A stretch of DNA of 64,000 nt from Okeania sp. SIO1I7. GTDB lineage: Bacteria; Cyanobacteriota; Cyanobacteriia; Cyanobacteriales; Microcoleaceae. Position numbers and translations under genes: made by a program. The notes under the pieces were generated by a model. That model did no database searches and was not told the origin of the DNA. It saw only the letters and a list, made by a program, of their open reading frames with translations. The stretch spans positions 62,001 to 126,000 of the forward strand of contig JAAHGF010000006.1 of the NCBI GenBank assembly GCA_010672585.1, written 5' to 3'. The stretch's first letter is position 1. Each line of letters begins with the position of its first letter. Positions 62,421 through 64,000 of the stretch are shown here, in pieces.

Positions 62421-62427
62421 GTATCAA

Positions 62428-62690
62428 CATTGATTGGTTTTCGCGGACGAAGGGGAGCGTCGGGAGAGCGCGGGTCTCCAACCAACGTTTAGATGAAGGT
62501 GAAGAAAAAAGAGCGATATTCCTACGCAACACTACCGCGATCGCCACTATGCCAAAAAGCAGCAGTCCTCATTAATATAGAATACAACTATTTCTGCAAC
62601 TTATTAAACTTCAGGTATATCTATAGTTTTTACTTTAGTCTACCTTTGTGAAAACCGCTAGAATTCAGATTCTAATTTTTTACTAAAAAA
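62428..62690. other. Spacer beyond the left end of the TnpB element
   Basis: AACATTGATTGGTTTTCGCG and GAAGGGGAGCGTCGGGAGAG, GCGCGGGTCTCC, CCAACGTT recur at 62975-63054 and, inverted, at 10321-10364. The rest is AT-rich. No gene is seen. Confidence 0.5.
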
Positions 62691-62729
62691 AACCTTGCAG
62701 GTTTCTAATACCCACAAGGTCTTTTTTTT
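62691..62729. terminator. Bidirectional rho-independent terminator
   Basis: AACCTTG (62691-62697) pairs with CAAGGT (62715-62720), with a T8 tract after it on the plus strand and an A-rich run before it that gives a T tract on the minus strand. It can stop transcripts from both sides, such as one continuing past the collagen-like gene. Confidence 0.65.
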
Positions 62730-62751
62730 ATTCATTTATGAGAATTGACTA

Positions 62752-63054
62752 TTGACATCCTCCCGACGCTGCACTTGCGTGAAAGCGCGGGATTCCTAAC
62801 CATCGCGCTCTTAGGTCTTTCTGCTGCCTCTTGCAGAGGAGCTGCGCGCTCCAATGCACCAGCCTCCAAGGCCCTCGCCTCTTTTCGGTCTAAAGGCGCG
62901 CTCCACAGACTGACACTGCTAGCCCAGCAGCCAAGTTTTAAATCTAACACACTATTGGCATACACCGCAAAATTGATTGGTTTTTCCTGCGGAATGCGCT
63001 CGCATTCATCCCGACGCTCCCCTTCGGGAGAGCGCGGGTCAAGGGCCAACGTTG
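62752..63054 (-). mobile_element. Deleted TnpB-family relic (orphan right end plus tnpB 3' remnant)
   Basis: Read on the minus strand, a remnant coding ASSVSLWSAPLD (compare RSSVSLWSALLD near the TnpB C terminus) is followed by an expanded GAGGCTGGTGCATTGGAGCG region. The right end is GGAATCCCGCGCTT and GCAGCGTCGGGAGGATG, TCAA. Outside the remnant, GATTGGTTTTTCC and GGGAGAGCGCGGGT match the sequence beside the left end of the intact element. The whole tnpB body is missing. Confidence 0.65.
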
Positions 63055-63086
63055 AGATAAAACTCAACTGTCAAGTCTCAAACACA

Positions 63087-64000
63087 TCAATTTGTAGTAG
63101 TAGGTTGAACGAATAGGGATAGTGCCTGTACTGATGCCTCTGGTTGTGCCTCTCCTTCAAAGGTCATTACCTCTGCACCTTCTTCTATCATGTTATTTAC
63201 AGTCAGTGCATCTCTTCGCAATGTCTGCAATTGTTGGAGCAACATTACATCGTTAGTTTGAATATCTGTGAGGTCTACAAGCTCCCCTGTATTAGTTACA
63301 ACATCTCCAAATACAGTGTTAGCAGGTACTATATTGCCATTTCCTAAATCCACTAACAGTGTAGGACCGCCGCCTGCAGGAACAGCTTCTACACTTGTAG
63401 GTCGGCCAACAGGACTAACACCTATGAGATTTGGAAGAGCAAAGTTAGTGACTCCATCACCACCATATAAAGTTCCTAATACCCGGAATAGAGATTCGTT
63501 TCCAGCGATCGGCAGCAACTGACCTTCAAGAGATAAGAATCCTGGAGGAGCTGCAGTACCAGCAAACAAAACTACTTCTCCAGGGAAGAAACCTGCAGGA
63601 GCATCCTCTGTTGCAATGATATAAGCCAGTGGTGGACCTACTTGAGCGGATAGACCAGGAAGGCCAGGAGCACCAGCGGGACCTACTGGACCTACTGGAC
63701 CTACTGGACCAGGAGCACCATCTAATCCTGGAGTTCCTGGTACACCTGCCGGACCTACTGGACCTGCCGGACCTACTGGACCTACTGGACCTACTGGACC
63801 TGCCGGACCAGCCAGACCAGGAGCGCCATCTAATCCTGGAGTTCCTGGTACACCTGCCGGTCCTACTGGACCTGCCGGACCAGCCAGACCAGGAGCACCA
63901 TCTAATCCTGGAGTTCCTGGTACACCTGCCGGACCTACTGGACCTGCCGGACCCACTGGACCTGCAGGACCAGCCAGACCAGGAGCACCATCTAATCCTG
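63087..64000 (-). CDS. Collagen-like protein with phage tail collar domain (5' end outside window)
   Basis: The minus-strand frame stays open to base 64000, so the N terminus is missing. The visible part begins with a Gly-x-y collagen-like tract ([19 protein letters not shown], repeated) of at least 110 residues, then a collar domain: [40 protein letters not shown] and [13 protein letters not shown]. That is the microcystin-related MdpB / phage tail collar type. The C-terminal part carries [18 protein letters not shown]-like strands and an Asn/Thr end. Such proteins form trimers and occur as tail fibres or as cell-surface fibres; with no other phage gene here, a surface role is more likely. 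Confidence 0.85.
   Translation of the reverse strand, partial: GLDGAPGLAGPAGPVGPAGPVGPAGVPGTPGLDGAPGLAGPAGPVGPAGVPGTPGLDGAPGLAGPAGPVGPVGPVGPAGPVGPAGVPGTPGLDGAPGPVGPVGPVGPAGAPGLPGLSAQVGPPLAYIIATEDAPAGFFPGEVVLFAGTAAPPGFLSLEGQLLPIAGNESLFRVLGTLYGGDGVTNFALPNLIGVSPVGRPTSVEAVPAGGGPTLLVDLGNGNIVPANTVFGDVVTNTGELVDLTDIQTNDVMLLQQLQTLRRDALTVNNMIEEGAEVMTFEGEAQPEASVQALSLFVQPTTTN
63670..64000. repeat. 18-base-module tandem repeats coding Gly-x-y collagen
   Basis: The anchor TCTAATCCTGGAGTTCCTGG occurs at 63721, 63829 and 63901 and begins again at 63991, with spacings of 108, 72 and 90 bases. All are multiples of 18 (six residues). The intervening CCTGCCGGACCTACTGGA units differ in number, which marks recent slippage or recombination. 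Confidence 0.9.

Larger units (their letters stand above)
61144..62422 (-). mobile_element. IS605/IS1341-type element encoding TnpB (no TnpA)
   Basis: Read on the minus strand, the left end follows TTGAT (62427-62423) and has a hairpin TTCACAG...CTGTGAA at 62394-62420. tnpB comes next, and the right end has GGGAATCCCGCGCTG and GCAGCGTCGGGAGGATG, closing with TCAA at 61144. TTGAT is the target/TAM motif known for ISDra2-like elements. No Y1 transposase tnpA lies beside it, so it moves only with help or is immobile. Confidence 0.75.

Noticed and set aside
63087-64000. Prophage interpretation of the collagen/collar protein
   Set aside because: No other phage structural, integrase or lysis gene is nearby, and collar-domain proteins are also cellular in cyanobacteria.

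Overview
The window looks like chromosome from an AT-rich filamentous cyanobacterium of the Oscillatoriales (Microcoleaceae) type. Evidence: many HIP1 octamers (GCGATCGC), a Psb28 photosystem II gene, a pyrF-pyrE fusion, a CyaC-like kinase-cyclase, PEP-CTERM and SLH proteins, DUF4058/Uma2/DUF4231 genes, and very long repeat-rich intergenic spacers. A Trichodesmium/Okeania/Moorena-like genome would fit, but this genus guess is inference only. Both edges cut genes: cobyrinate diamide synthase on the left and a collagen-like phage-collar protein on the right.

Layout. 0-10 kb is housekeeping, spaced by repeats: cbiA, psb28, an AllA-like lyase, pyrF-pyrE, a triple BamE-like secreted protein, coaX, DUF4231 and an SLH lipoprotein, then tRNA-Glu. 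11-20 kb holds a PEP-CTERM protein, PsiE and two paralogous Cache-HAMP histidine kinases; the second is fused to REC and adenylate cyclase. 21-35 kb holds a CSP41-like SDR, an S66 LD-carboxypeptidase, an unrecognised 1824-aa P-loop ATPase, a Ser/Thr kinase fused to an AAA-like NTPase, and a pentapeptide protein. 35-45 kb holds galT, purN, Uma2, a large membrane pentapeptide protein, DUF4058 and a Septu-like PtuA/PtuB defence pair. 45-51 kb is one 2005-aa protein that strings together four phosphate-ester hydrolase modules ahead of RTX repeats. 52-61 kb holds an acyltransferase, the AtzE/AtzG pair, a decayed zinc-ribbon gene, miaB, a dienelactone hydrolase and msrA. 61-63 kb holds an intact IS605-type TnpB element beside a tnpB-less relic of the same family.

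The most striking layer is between the genes. At least eight families of 90-330 bp non-coding elements with terminal inverted repeats recur in both orientations, together with heptanucleotide tandem arrays of different sequence. One of these intergenic modules has entered the reading frame of the kinase-ATPase gene. A C-rich/G-rich module is shared by several families, so elements appear nested or share a mobile cassette.

Best candidates for new biology are the 1824-aa ATPase (23.75-29.22 kb), the multi-phosphatase RTX protein with a possible PHO box, and the TnpB element with its orphan right ends. No function is claimed here for the 1824-aa protein.
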